From an uncultured Aquimarina sp. (GTDB lineage: Bacteria > Bacteroidota > Bacteroidia > Flavobacteriales > Flavobacteriaceae), in NCBI GenBank assembly GCA_947502885.1, contig CANNBP010000001.1:372001-436000 (forward strand): 64,000 nucleotides of DNA, in the 5' to 3' direction. Of this stretch, positions 1 to 9,072 are shown piece by piece. The notes beneath the pieces were generated by a model. That model had not been told where the DNA came from, made no database searches, and saw only the letters and a list, made by a program, of their open reading frames with translations. The position numbers and the translations under genes were made by a program. Position 1 is the first letter of the stretch; every line of letters begins with the position of its first letter.

Positions 1-900
1 CCAATATGACATGGTAATACCTGTATAGGTACCATTGTCTGTTAATCCGTTATCAGATGCCGGTCCAAAAGCGTAGGCAGATCCTCCACTTGGTTTATCT
101 CCATCTGTAAAGAAATAGGTACTTTGACCGTTGACAATCCAAATATTTAAATATTTGTTCGTTGGCCATTTTGTATTACGCTTAAAAGATGCAGCGTTGT
201 TTTGATGAGTTGAATATGTGCCCGGATTAACATCATATGTAACTCCAGTTGTTGGGTTTCCATTAGGGTCTTTTTGTGCCAAAACCAGTCTAATTCCAAC
301 ATGAGACTCATCCGTTTTAAACTGATCTTGTATAGATCCTCTAAATTCTGATAATCCATTTAAATCCTCATTAGCAATTTTTAAAACCTTTTTTGCCTGT
401 GCTAATGTTAAAATGTTTTTTTGATCTCCATCATGAATTACATGAAATACAACAGGTATAGTATATTCTGGATTTATTGTGTAGTTAGGATCTACATCTG
501 GGTCAATTGGAATTACTAAACTAGCGGATTTTGAAAGATTATTTGCCGATCTTGAAACGGTACGTGAAGCAATAATATGGTGATTTACCTGTGCTTGTAA
601 AATAGCCTCCCTAAGACGCAAGTCTTCTTTTTCAGAAGGATTCATAGCATCTTCAAGTAAACGTTCTTGTAAAGTCGTATGACAAAACTCTCCTTCCAAT
701 ATTTTTTTCTCACTTGCACTAAGCTTTTCTTGTGCAAATGAAATATTACATACCAAAATGGTCATTAGACCTAAGTAACATAACATTTTTCTACTCTCGC
801 CCTTAAATAACGAAAAATTAAATGATAATTTTCCTGTTAAGATCCTTAACAGGCCATCATCATTTGCTTTAAGATTCAAGTAATTATTCTTTTCACTCAT
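1..900 (-). CDS. Secreted M43-type zinc metalloprotease, N-terminal 300 residues (C-terminus beyond window)
   Basis: The frame is open from an ATG at 900 to the window edge, giving 300 codons. An N-terminal hydrophobic stretch ending in SFAQ at about residue 50 looks like a signal peptide, with the same unusually long N-region as the neighbour at 1579-8283. The rest matches that neighbour almost residue by residue: the propeptide-like segment with LRLREAIL, the PEYTIPVVFHVIHDGD strand that opens the M43 domain, and the block around YAFGPASDNGL. The frame leaves the window just before the point where the neighbour carries its HExxH zinc site, so catalytic residues cannot be checked here. It is a tandem paralogue rather than a fragment: the frame is intact and its 5' flank is also duplicated. 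By family knowledge it should be exported and sorted by T9SS. Confidence 0.88.
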   Translation of the reverse strand, partial: MSEKNNYLNLKANDDGLLRILTGKLSFNFSLFKGESRKMLCYLGLMTILVCNISFAQEKLSASEKKILEGEFCHTTLQERLLEDAMNPSEKEDLRLREAILQAQVNHHIIASRTVSRSANNLSKSASLVIPIDPDVDPNYTINPEYTIPVVFHVIHDGDQKNILTLAQAKKVLKIANEDLNGLSEFRGSIQDQFKTDESHVGIRLVLAQKDPNGNPTTGVTYDVNPGTYSTHQNNAASFKRNTKWPTNKYLNIWIVNGQSTYFFTDGDKPSGGSAYAFGPASDNGLTDNGTYTGITMSYW

Positions 901-1037
901 TTTTAAAATAAAATATTTAACTAAAATTACATAAGGGACTTTCCCTTCTGTAAAACCTACTAGTACCTACTAGTTTTGAAAAAGCAGTAGCAAATCAATT
1001 AAGTACACCAATTGTATTCTTAATTCACAAACTAGAA

Positions 1038-1067
1038 TTATCTCTTTTAAACTACTTAAAGAGATAA
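1038..1067 (-). promoter_or_regulatory. Conserved 10-bp stem-loop in protease 5' flank, copy 1
   Basis: Arms 1038-1047 and 1058-1067 are perfectly complementary, with a 10-nt loop. The equivalent place upstream of the paralogue (8434-8461) has the same stem. There a T:A pair has become C:G on both arms, so pairing symmetry is kept while sequence changes. It could be a leader RNA hairpin or an operator. Confidence 0.5.
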
Positions 1068-1470
1068 AAAATTAGAATTCAGTAGAGACTTTAATTTAAA
1101 CAAGAAACGATTGGTATACTTTTCCAAATTTGAATTTAGTATCAAAAAAAATCTTTGTTGGGAGGATGTATTTTGACAATTAGTGTAAAAATGATTCATT
1201 CGTTTATGTTAAATTTATGTGATTATCTGTCAAAATTATTGTTAATAAAAGAAAATACACCATGTTATATTACCTAAACGTGATACTATATTTATTTTTA
1301 GAAAGTATTTATACCTTAAATTATTGTTTAGTATCCTATTAAAATATTCTTATGCATGTAGGAAAACTATCATGACGAGAACTTTACTATTTTATTTTAA
1401 GGAGCAGTTTGTTCTATTACCTCTTATTCTATATTAATATTATTAATCAAATCCACATTATGTATAAATA

Positions 1471-1510
1471 AAAAAACATCAATAAAACATATGTTTTATT
1501 GATGTTTTTT
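1471..1510. terminator. Perfect 20-bp palindrome, bidirectional terminator
   Basis: The two 20-nt arms are exact reverse complements with no loop, and have A-rich and T-rich outer ends. It sits about 70 bp past the stop of the protease at 1579-8283 and fits an intrinsic terminator for that minus-strand gene. Confidence 0.75.
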
Positions 1511-1578
1511 AAAATAAATACTCTTTATGAACCTGAATTAAGGGGGCTTTATCAGGAACTATCGATTATTTATAATGG

Positions 1579-4500
1579 TTACTCTACTACAATTTTAGTA
1601 GAATAAGCAGTTCCATTAATTTGAGCTTGTACAACATAAAGGCCTGGTGCTAATTCTCTATTAACATCTATAGCTAATACACTATTAGAACTTTTATCCT
1701 CTACAGCATCAAGTATTTTAATACCAAGGGTATTAAATATTTGAACCTTTACAGTCCCACTTTCTGAAGAATTGAAATTTAAACTCAGCTTATTCCCATT
1801 AAATGGATTTGGAGAAGCAACAAGAGATCCTGAGCTCTTTTGAGATAAATCCAATGCTGATTTAGTGTCTGAAATATTAATCACATAGTCTTCTACTTCT
1901 CCATAAGTCGAAGCACCGCAAGGAACATTATATTGAGCATAGTAAGCAACTCTTACTCGCATAGCAATACTACCTAATGCCGCATCTTGAGGAACAGTAA
2001 TACTAACATTCCCTTGTAATCCAGTTGTTTTGGTAAGTTTGTTATATTCTCCTGCATCCTCAAAATCTCCATCTTTATTCCAGTCGAACCAAGCATACAC
2101 TTCATCATCAACTCCTTGTCTGTATCCTAAAATAGTTACAGAAAGGTTATGACTACTACCTCTAGGAACATTACCAACTATTGATGTAAAATTTTCGTAC
2201 CCCGAAGTTGATCTAACTGGAGAACTATTGTTAATATTTGCAAAAGTTACATTCGTTATCGCTTCAACTCCTTGACCTCCGTTAGCAGTACAGTAGTTTG
2301 GTAACGTTACATCTATTTCATTAACCGTAACGGTTATTGTAGTTTCAGCAGTTGCCCCATCATTATCGGTAGCAATTACTCTTAATGTATGATTACCTAC
2401 TATTGCATTGGTTAACTCCATACTATAAGGAGCAGAAGTATCCTCTCCTATACTTGTGTTTCCATCAAAGAATGCGACTTTTGCAACTGAGCCATCACTA
2501 TCAGAAGCATTAGCCTCTATTGTAATAATATTGCCAGCATCGAATTGTGCATTTGCCACAGGAGAAGTGATATTTACTGTTGGTGCAACATTTGTAATTT
2601 CATTCACTGTTATAGTTACTGATGCTTCAGAAGTAGCTCCTTTATCATCTGTAGCTATTGCTTTTATAATATGGCTACCAACAGTAGCGTTATTAAGCAC
2701 AACACTATAAGGAGCAGAAGCATCTTCTCCTAAGCTAGTTGTACCATCAAAGAATGCTACTTTAGAAACTGTACCATCACTGTCAGTTGCAGAAGCTTGA
2801 ACAGTAATCGCATTTCCTGCATTAAACTGACTTCCCCCAACTGGTGATGTAATATTCACTGTAGGTGCAACATTTACTGGTGCTCCATTTTCAACTACTA
2901 CTGTATAGTCTTCTACTTCTCCAATATATGTATCTACTCCACATGCTGTGATTTTAGATTCAGAACCATAACCTATCCTTACTCTCATACGTAATGAAGT
3001 ATTTAAAACAACTCCAACAGGAGGTGTTACATTACTCGTGTATGATCCTGCACCTAATTTAGAATATACCTTCTCACCTTGATCTGTAAAGTCTCCATTA
3101 TTGTTCCAGTCAATCCAAACTCCAACAGCATTAAATGTCCAGTGATTGTTGTTCGCTGTTACTTCAAGAGGTGTTGATTGGCCCATATTTAGAACAGTGG
3201 ATATACCCGTGTAATTAGAATAAGATGTATGTACGCTACTATTATTGATATTACCAAAAGCGACTTTAGTAATATGTAGAAGACCATTAGCGGTAGATGC
3301 ACTACATGGGTCTGTTCCTATAATTCTTTCATTTATTGTAATTGAAACAAAAGAGGATTCTGTTACTGCTGCATCATTATCTGTTGCTTTTACAGTTAAA
3401 CTGTGATTACCAATAGTCGCGCCATTCCAGGTAAAGCTATATGGAGCCGTTGTATCTTCTCCTAATTTAGTAATTCCGTTAAAAAATTCTACTTTAGAAA
3501 TTGTACCATCACTATCGGTTGCTGAAGCTTGGATAGTAATCGAATTTCCTTGCTGAAATTGCGCATTTGCAGATGGTGAAGTAATATTAGCCGTAGGAGC
3601 AACATTTGGTGTTGCACTTACTGTAATTGCTACAGCAGAAGATTCTGTTACTGCTGCATCATTATCTGTTGCTTTAATAATTAAATTATGATTACCAACC
3701 GTTGCATTGTTCCATACAAAACTATATGGAGCCGTTGTATCCTCACCTAATTTAGTAATTCCGTTAAAAAATTCTACTTTAGAAATTGTACCATCACTAT
3801 CGGTTGCTGAAGCTTGGATAGTAATCGAATTTCCTTGCAGAAATTGCACATTTGCAGATGGAGAAGTAATATTAGCTATAGGAGCAACATTTGGTGTTGC
3901 ACTTACTGTAATTGCTACAGCAGAAGATTCTGTTACTGCTGCTTCGTTATCTGTTGCTTTAATAGTTAAATTATGACTACCAACAGTTGCATTGTTCCAA
4001 GTAAAACTATAGGGAGCCGTTGTATCTTCTCCTAATTTAGTAGTACCATTAAAGAATTCTACTTTGGTAATTGTACCATCACTATCTGATGCAGAAGCTT
4101 GGATAGTAATCGAATTTCCTTGCTGAAATTGTGCATTTGCAGATGGAGAAGTAATATTAGCTATAGGAGCAACATTTGGTGTTGCACTTACTATAATTGC
4201 TACAGCAGAAGATTCTGTTACTGCTGTATCATTATCTGTTGCTTTAACCGTTAAATTATGATTTCCCGTTGAAACACCATTCCAAATAAAACTATATGGA
4301 GCCGTTGTATCTTCTCCTATTTTGGTAGCTCCATTAAAGAATTCTACTTTTGAAACCGTACCATCACTATCGGTAGCGGTAGCCTCAATAGTAATTGCAT
4401 TCCCTTCTTGAAACTGAGTATTTACCACTGGAGAAGTAATTCTGGCCGTAGGAGCAATATTTGGGATTGCATTTACTGTGATTGTTACTGCAGTAGAACC

Positions 4501-7500
4501 GGTAACAGTACCTTCATTATCCGTTGCTTTTACAGTTAAACTATGGTTTCCTGCTGTTGCATTATTCCACTCATAAGAATAAGGAGCTGTTGTGTCTTCT
4601 CCTAATTTGGTATTACCAGTAAAGAATTCTACTTTAGAAATCGAACCATCACTATCTGCTGCAGAAGCTTCAATAGTAATAGCATTACCTACTTGAAACT
4701 GAGCATTTCCTGCTGGACTCGTTATACTAGTTGTAGGAGCAACATTTGGTGTACCTCCTATATTAATAGTATAATCTTCTACCTCTCCTATTCCTGCATC
4801 CACTCCACAAGGAGTTGTTGTTTTATTATCACCATATGCCAATCGCACTCTCATACGAACTGTTGCTCCTGATTTTGCATTAGCTGGTACAGTAACTACG
4901 GTGTTATAAGGTCTTTCTCCAATTTTTGTAAAGATTTTCTCTCCTTCATCATCAAAATCCTTATCATTATTCCAATCAATCCAAACAGCTAAGTTATTAG
5001 GACTCCAAGAATTATTTGTATCTAAAGTTAAAGGTATTTGACTTCCCTTTTCAACAGTTGTAGAAAAATTGGTATAATCAACATATGCATTATTACCTGT
5101 TGTTGAATTATTAATGTTTCCAAAAGTTACTTGAGTGATATTTAATGTAGTTCCACCACCGGCAGCAGTACAATATTGACACTCTTGACATTCAGACCCA
5201 CCACAATCAATATTAACTTCATCACCATTTTGAATTCCATCATCACATGTTGGAGGAGGAAGTTCTCCTGTCATTATTGGTGTATCAATGATTCTATTTA
5301 AAGCGTAGTCCAGTATTTCTAAAGATTCTCCATTTGCAGCTACTTTAATTCTAATCCATAAATAATGTCTAAAACTACCAATAGCATACTGAAATCCTAA
5401 ATAGCCTTCTTTTCCAGCCCATTTAGTATAATCTTTACTATAAACAACAATATCATCTCCTAAATCTATAGGGAATGTCATACCTGTATTTTCGTCTAAC
5501 ATTACACCAGCTCCTAACAGTTTTGCATTATTAGTTCCTGCAGCATCTGCCATAAATCTTGGAGAATATTTAACACTTTGACCAAAAGACTTACCATTTG
5601 CAATAATACGTCCTTCGGGAATAGCTTTGGTATAATCAACTTTATATTCAAACTTGATACCACCAACCACCGTATAACTATCGGTATTACTATCTATTGT
5701 TTTATTCACAGATTTTACACTATATCCTTCTTTATTTGTGTAAAACTGAAACTGATGTTCTTTTGTTAAAGATGGACCTACATTATTAGTATCTGTAAAC
5801 GCAGAAGCTTTTAATGTGATATCTGTATTTACCCTACCAGCATCTGGATTGGTATATGTACCACCTAAATTAAACTGTAATTTTCTACCATTATTAACCG
5901 ACTGTACAGAATTAATTGTAAGACCAGCTGGTAAATTTGTTACTGTATAATCAGAAGGACTTAAGGTACTTTTGAATGTATTTCCTCTAACAAAGAAGTT
6001 CATTGATTTTGTATATAAAGTACCATCATTAGCTCTGGCTTCTTCCATAAAAAACAAATCTCTTACCATCCATGAATCCCCTTCGTGGAAACCTTTACCG
6101 CAGGTAATTGCTTCATCAGGGTTTGCTCCATATGCAAGATCTGTTAATCTAACCGCCATTTTACCATATTCAGTTTTAAATAGCGTAAAACCAATCCATT
6201 GATAAAAAGTACGACCACCATACTTAAGGTAAGTTCCAAAATATAAATCTTTATTTAAATAGTTTGCAATGTCGGCTTGGTTTTGCGAGATTACACGCTT
6301 CCATCCTTTTTCTGCAGAAGCATCTGCATTAGAAACACTCCAATTAGAATTCGGGCTAACTACATCTCCATACTGTAATACCGAAACTTGATCAACACCA
6401 GGATTATTTCCATTGTTATCTAAAACAATTCCTGTTGCGCCTGATGGAGTAGCCAATCTTACAAAAAGCTGATCACTTTCAAATTTTAATTCTACAATAG
6501 AATTACCGTAGGTTAATTTAGTTCTTCTTCTTTCATAAAATCCATATTTTTCACCATAAGAATTATTATAAAGTAACTCATAATCTAACGGAGCCCAAGG
6601 AGATCCTATCTTCTCTCTAAATGCTACTGAAAATTCAATGTTAGTTGAGTTATCTATAGTAGAAGTTGTTGCATTGTTAAATGCCGCATTTCTAAAATTA
6701 AGTATAAGGTTGGTAATAGAGTTAGATATCTCATGCTGGGTTGCATTTCCATTAAGTCTAAACTCTGCGGTTGTCGCATCAATTACTTTTATTTCTGCAC
6801 TTAATCCTGCTGGAACATTTGTTGTTTGAAAATGAGTACTTGTAAGTGTTTGTCCAACTAGGTTTGAAGCAAAAGAAACATTTTCTAAATAAATATTGGC
6901 TTTATTTTCTATTTTTCCGGTTTCTACATCTCTAACTTCTCTAAAAATATTTGATTTAGTACCAAACTCACTAGAAACAATTAATCTTGAAGTATTTGGG
7001 CTTGATGTATATAAAGTTGCATCAAGGTTTGCCTGAGTAATAATATTGTTTCTACCAGCAACTGTACTTTTTAACGAACCAATCATTACTTCTTTCTGTC
7101 CATTTGTAAACATACTTGTACACGGAGTATAGTTCATAAATTCATGAACATTAGTATCTTGACCACAAGAAGCAAACGTATAAGTACAATTATTAAATTC
7201 TTTTCCTTTATATTGCTGCCCAACAGTGTTAGGTGTATCCGCAATACCATCATCTAAATTACAATTAGAAGGTTTACCACTTGCTGTGCTTTTAGCCCAA
7301 GAGTGATTTAACCCTAACCAATGTCCAAATTCATGAACAAAAACATGTCTAAAGTTTTGATAATCTAAATTGTCTCCATTAACACTATCTCCTCCTACCC
7401 AATATGCCATTGTAATACCTGTATAGGTACCATTAGGTGTTAAACCATTATCTGATGCAGGTCCAAATGCGTAAGCAGAACCCCCTCCTGGTTTATCGTC

Positions 7501-8283
7501 ATCGGTAAAGTAATAGGTTTGTTGACCGTTTACAACCCAAACATTTAAATATTTATTGGTTGGCCATTTTGTGCTACTTTTAAAAGATGCTGCGTTGTTT
7601 TGATGAGTTGAATATGTACCTGGGTTTACATCATAAGTAACTCCTGTTGTTGGGTTTCCACTAGGATCTTTTTGGGCCAACACCAATCTTATCCCAACAT
7701 TAGATTCATCAGATTTGAACTGATCTTGTATAGTATTTCTAAACTCTGATAAACCATTTAGATCTTCATTTGCAATTTTTAAAACCTTTTTGGCCTGCGC
7801 TAATGACATTATATTATTTTCATCCCCATCATGAATAACATGAAATACAACAGGAATTGTGTATTCTGGATTTATAGTATAATTAGGATCAACATCAGGA
7901 TCAAGTGGAACTACTAAGCTAGCTGCTTTTGCGCTATTTCTTGCAAACTTTGAAGTCGTACGAGAAGCAATTATATGTTGATTTACCTGCGCTCCTAGAA
8001 TAGCTTCTCTCAGACGTAAATCTTCTATTTGAGAAGGTGTCATATTATCTTCAAGTAAACGCTGTTGTAAAACTTGATGACAAGGTTCTTTTTCTAATGC
8101 ATTTTTTTCATTATCAGTAAGTTTTTCTTGCGCAAATGAAATACTACACATTAAAAGAGCTGCTATAAGACTAACATAGCATAATAGTTTTCTTCTTTCA
8201 TTCGAAAATAAAGGTAAGGTCGCAACCCTTACCGTACCCCCATAATGTGATTTAGAACTCAAGTAATTTTTCTTTTGACTCAT
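1579..8283 (-). CDS. Giant secreted M43-type metalloprotease with Ig-like and GEVED repeats and T9SS tail (2234 aa)
   Basis: Signal peptide at about residues 31-52 (ends SFAQ). The metzincin zinc site HEFGHWLGLNH is at residues 317-327, with a probable Met-turn in HEFMNYT near 383; this fits peptidase M43 (cytophagalysin/ulilysin type). Beta-rich regions follow to about residue 1000, then a Cys motif with DGIQNGDE and DCGG, a GEVED domain ending GEVEDYTI, five near-identical Ig-like units of about 94 residues (consensus NVAPxxxITSP, DSDGxxxKVEFF, GEDTTAPYSF), a second GEVED, two more Ig units and a third GEVED. A T9SS type A sorting domain fills the last 80 residues (SPNPFNGNKL). It is predicted to be exported and cell-surface or released, degrading proteins. 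The ATG at 8283 is supported by the conserved N-terminus of the paralogue at 1-900. The substrate is unknown. Confidence 0.92.
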   Translation of the reverse strand: MSQKKNYLSSKSHYGGTVRVATLPLFSNERRKLLCYVSLIAALLMCSISFAQEKLTDNEKNALEKEPCHQVLQQRLLEDNMTPSQIEDLRLREAILGAQVNQHIIASRTTSKFARNSAKAASLVVPLDPDVDPNYTINPEYTIPVVFHVIHDGDENNIMSLAQAKKVLKIANEDLNGLSEFRNTIQDQFKSDESNVGIRLVLAQKDPSGNPTTGVTYDVNPGTYSTHQNNAASFKSSTKWPTNKYLNVWVVNGQQTYYFTDDDKPGGGSAYAFGPASDNGLTPNGTYTGITMAYWVGGDSVNGDNLDYQNFRHVFVHEFGHWLGLNHSWAKSTASGKPSNCNLDDGIADTPNTVGQQYKGKEFNNCTYTFASCGQDTNVHEFMNYTPCTSMFTNGQKEVMIGSLKSTVAGRNNIITQANLDATLYTSSPNTSRLIVSSEFGTKSNIFREVRDVETGKIENKANIYLENVSFASNLVGQTLTSTHFQTTNVPAGLSAEIKVIDATTAEFRLNGNATQHEISNSITNLILNFRNAAFNNATTSTIDNSTNIEFSVAFREKIGSPWAPLDYELLYNNSYGEKYGFYERRRTKLTYGNSIVELKFESDQLFVRLATPSGATGIVLDNNGNNPGVDQVSVLQYGDVVSPNSNWSVSNADASAEKGWKRVISQNQADIANYLNKDLYFGTYLKYGGRTFYQWIGFTLFKTEYGKMAVRLTDLAYGANPDEAITCGKGFHEGDSWMVRDLFFMEEARANDGTLYTKSMNFFVRGNTFKSTLSPSDYTVTNLPAGLTINSVQSVNNGRKLQFNLGGTYTNPDAGRVNTDITLKASAFTDTNNVGPSLTKEHQFQFYTNKEGYSVKSVNKTIDSNTDSYTVVGGIKFEYKVDYTKAIPEGRIIANGKSFGQSVKYSPRFMADAAGTNNAKLLGAGVMLDENTGMTFPIDLGDDIVVYSKDYTKWAGKEGYLGFQYAIGSFRHYLWIRIKVAANGESLEILDYALNRIIDTPIMTGELPPPTCDDGIQNGDEVNIDCGGSECQECQYCTAAGGGTTLNITQVTFGNINNSTTGNNAYVDYTNFSTTVEKGSQIPLTLDTNNSWSPNNLAVWIDWNNDKDFDDEGEKIFTKIGERPYNTVVTVPANAKSGATVRMRVRLAYGDNKTTTPCGVDAGIGEVEDYTINIGGTPNVAPTTSITSPAGNAQFQVGNAITIEASAADSDGSISKVEFFTGNTKLGEDTTAPYSYEWNNATAGNHSLTVKATDNEGTVTGSTAVTITVNAIPNIAPTARITSPVVNTQFQEGNAITIEATATDSDGTVSKVEFFNGATKIGEDTTAPYSFIWNGVSTGNHNLTVKATDNDTAVTESSAVAIIVSATPNVAPIANITSPSANAQFQQGNSITIQASASDSDGTITKVEFFNGTTKLGEDTTAPYSFTWNNATVGSHNLTIKATDNEAAVTESSAVAITVSATPNVAPIANITSPSANVQFLQGNSITIQASATDSDGTISKVEFFNGITKLGEDTTAPYSFVWNNATVGNHNLIIKATDNDAAVTESSAVAITVSATPNVAPTANITSPSANAQFQQGNSITIQASATDSDGTISKVEFFNGITKLGEDTTAPYSFTWNGATIGNHSLTVKATDNDAAVTESSFVSITINERIIGTDPCSASTANGLLHITKVAFGNINNSSVHTSYSNYTGISTVLNMGQSTPLEVTANNNHWTFNAVGVWIDWNNNGDFTDQGEKVYSKLGAGSYTSNVTPPVGVVLNTSLRMRVRIGYGSESKITACGVDTYIGEVEDYTVVVENGAPVNVAPTVNITSPVGGSQFNAGNAITVQASATDSDGTVSKVAFFDGTTSLGEDASAPYSVVLNNATVGSHIIKAIATDDKGATSEASVTITVNEITNVAPTVNITSPVANAQFDAGNIITIEANASDSDGSVAKVAFFDGNTSIGEDTSAPYSMELTNAIVGNHTLRVIATDNDGATAETTITVTVNEIDVTLPNYCTANGGQGVEAITNVTFANINNSSPVRSTSGYENFTSIVGNVPRGSSHNLSVTILGYRQGVDDEVYAWFDWNKDGDFEDAGEYNKLTKTTGLQGNVSITVPQDAALGSIAMRVRVAYYAQYNVPCGASTYGEVEDYVINISDTKSALDLSQKSSGSLVASPNPFNGNKLSLNFNSSESGTVKVQIFNTLGIKILDAVEDKSSNSVLAIDVNRELAPGLYVVQAQINGTAYSTKIVVE
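3330..4746 (-). repeat. Five tandem approximately 282-bp repeats encoding Ig-like domains
   Basis: Five consecutive in-frame units, each encoding about 94 residues that begin NVAP or NIAP. The three units between about 3330 and 4180 are nearly identical in DNA, differing at scattered bases, whereas the two farther upstream are more diverged. This indicates recent expansion or homogenisation. Two further diverged units lie at about 2320-2880. Confidence 0.88.
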
Positions 8284-8433
8284 TTTTTAAAATAAAAATT
8301 TAAAATATTCATATAAGAGACTTTCTCCTATACTATATCCAGTATTAGTATGACTATACTAATAAAATATACAAGCAGCTCCTTTTTTAAGTACACCCTT
8401 TAAAAATGAGTATTCTTAAAAAACAAACTACAA

Positions 8434-8461
8434 TTACCTCTTTTATAATTTAAAGAGGTAA
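8434..8461 (-). promoter_or_regulatory. Conserved 10-bp stem-loop in protease 5' flank, copy 2
   Basis: Arms 8434-8443 and 8452-8461 pair perfectly around an 8-nt loop. Compared with 1038-1067, the fourth pair is C:G instead of T:A and the loop differs in length and sequence. This pattern indicates selection on the paired structure or on a palindromic protein site. Confidence 0.5.
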
Positions 8462-9019
8462 AAACTCAGAATTCAGTTGAAATTTTAACTTAAACAAGAA
8501 ATGACTATCATACTTATCCGTATTTGGATGCATTATCAAAAATTGGTTTGGGGGGATGATATTTTGATAATTTTTAAAGCAATTATTCATTAGTCAATGT
8601 TAAATTTGTGTGATTATTTGTCAAAACTATTGTTAATTATATGAATTAAACAATAGTATATTATCGAAGTCTAATAGTATATTAATTTAACCACTCTAAT
8701 TGTTACCAAATAACCGGTATTTAATACCATTAAACTAAAAAGACATTTGTTTATACGGTTTTTCTTCTTGCGTTAAATAAAGAATCTATCGTTAAAAATT
8801 GGGACACACTGATAATATGACCTTTATATTTTAAGTATACATTTTTGACAAGAATTATCACACCTTTAATGTAGGTATAAAGGGTAAGATCTTACTTTTT
8901 TAAAGAAGTGCACTACTAATAAGGATAGTCCGATTGAATTTCTTGCACTCGTAGAGAATTAAGTGTTATAAAGTTTGAAATATCGCCGGAATTTATCTAT
9001 TACATCACATACAAAACAA

Positions 9020-9045
9020 AAAGGCTACCATTTTTGGTAGCCTTT
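9020..9045 (-). terminator. Intrinsic terminator of the 1277-aa protease
   Basis: An 11-bp stem (core ggctacca / tggtagcc) with a 4-nt loop. It is followed on the minus strand by a T-rich tract, 28 bp past the stop codon at 9073. Confidence 0.85.
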
Positions 9046-9072
9046 CTTTATAATTAATATGAGAGTTTTCAA

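Larger units (their letters stand above)
901..1578. other. Intergenic region: duplicated 5' flank of the protease at 1-900, then a terminator
   Basis: No convincing gene is seen in 678 bp. The first roughly 370 bp upstream of the 900 start align by eye with 8284-8650, the flank of the next paralogue. Shared blocks include the run near 915-945 ending in gactttc, the stem at 1038-1067, the text around aattcagt at about 1076, and a block near 1205-1250 containing the string attgttaa. Such conservation suggests a long regulated leader or promoter region duplicated with the gene. The part near 1579 holds the hairpin listed separately. Confidence 0.7.
8284..9072. other. Intergenic region: 5' flank of the 2234-aa protease and terminator of the 1277-aa protease
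   Basis: 789 bp without a supported gene. About 8284-8650 corresponds to 901-1270 upstream of the paralogue and contains the covarying stem at 8434-8461. The segment around 8660-9000 is AT-rich and shows nothing I can name. A terminator hairpin at 9020-9045 serves the next gene. Confidence 0.65.

Noticed and set aside
3330..4746. Regular repeats resembling a CRISPR array
   Set aside because: The period is about 282 bp, in frame, and encodes Ig-like domains without unique spacers or cas genes.
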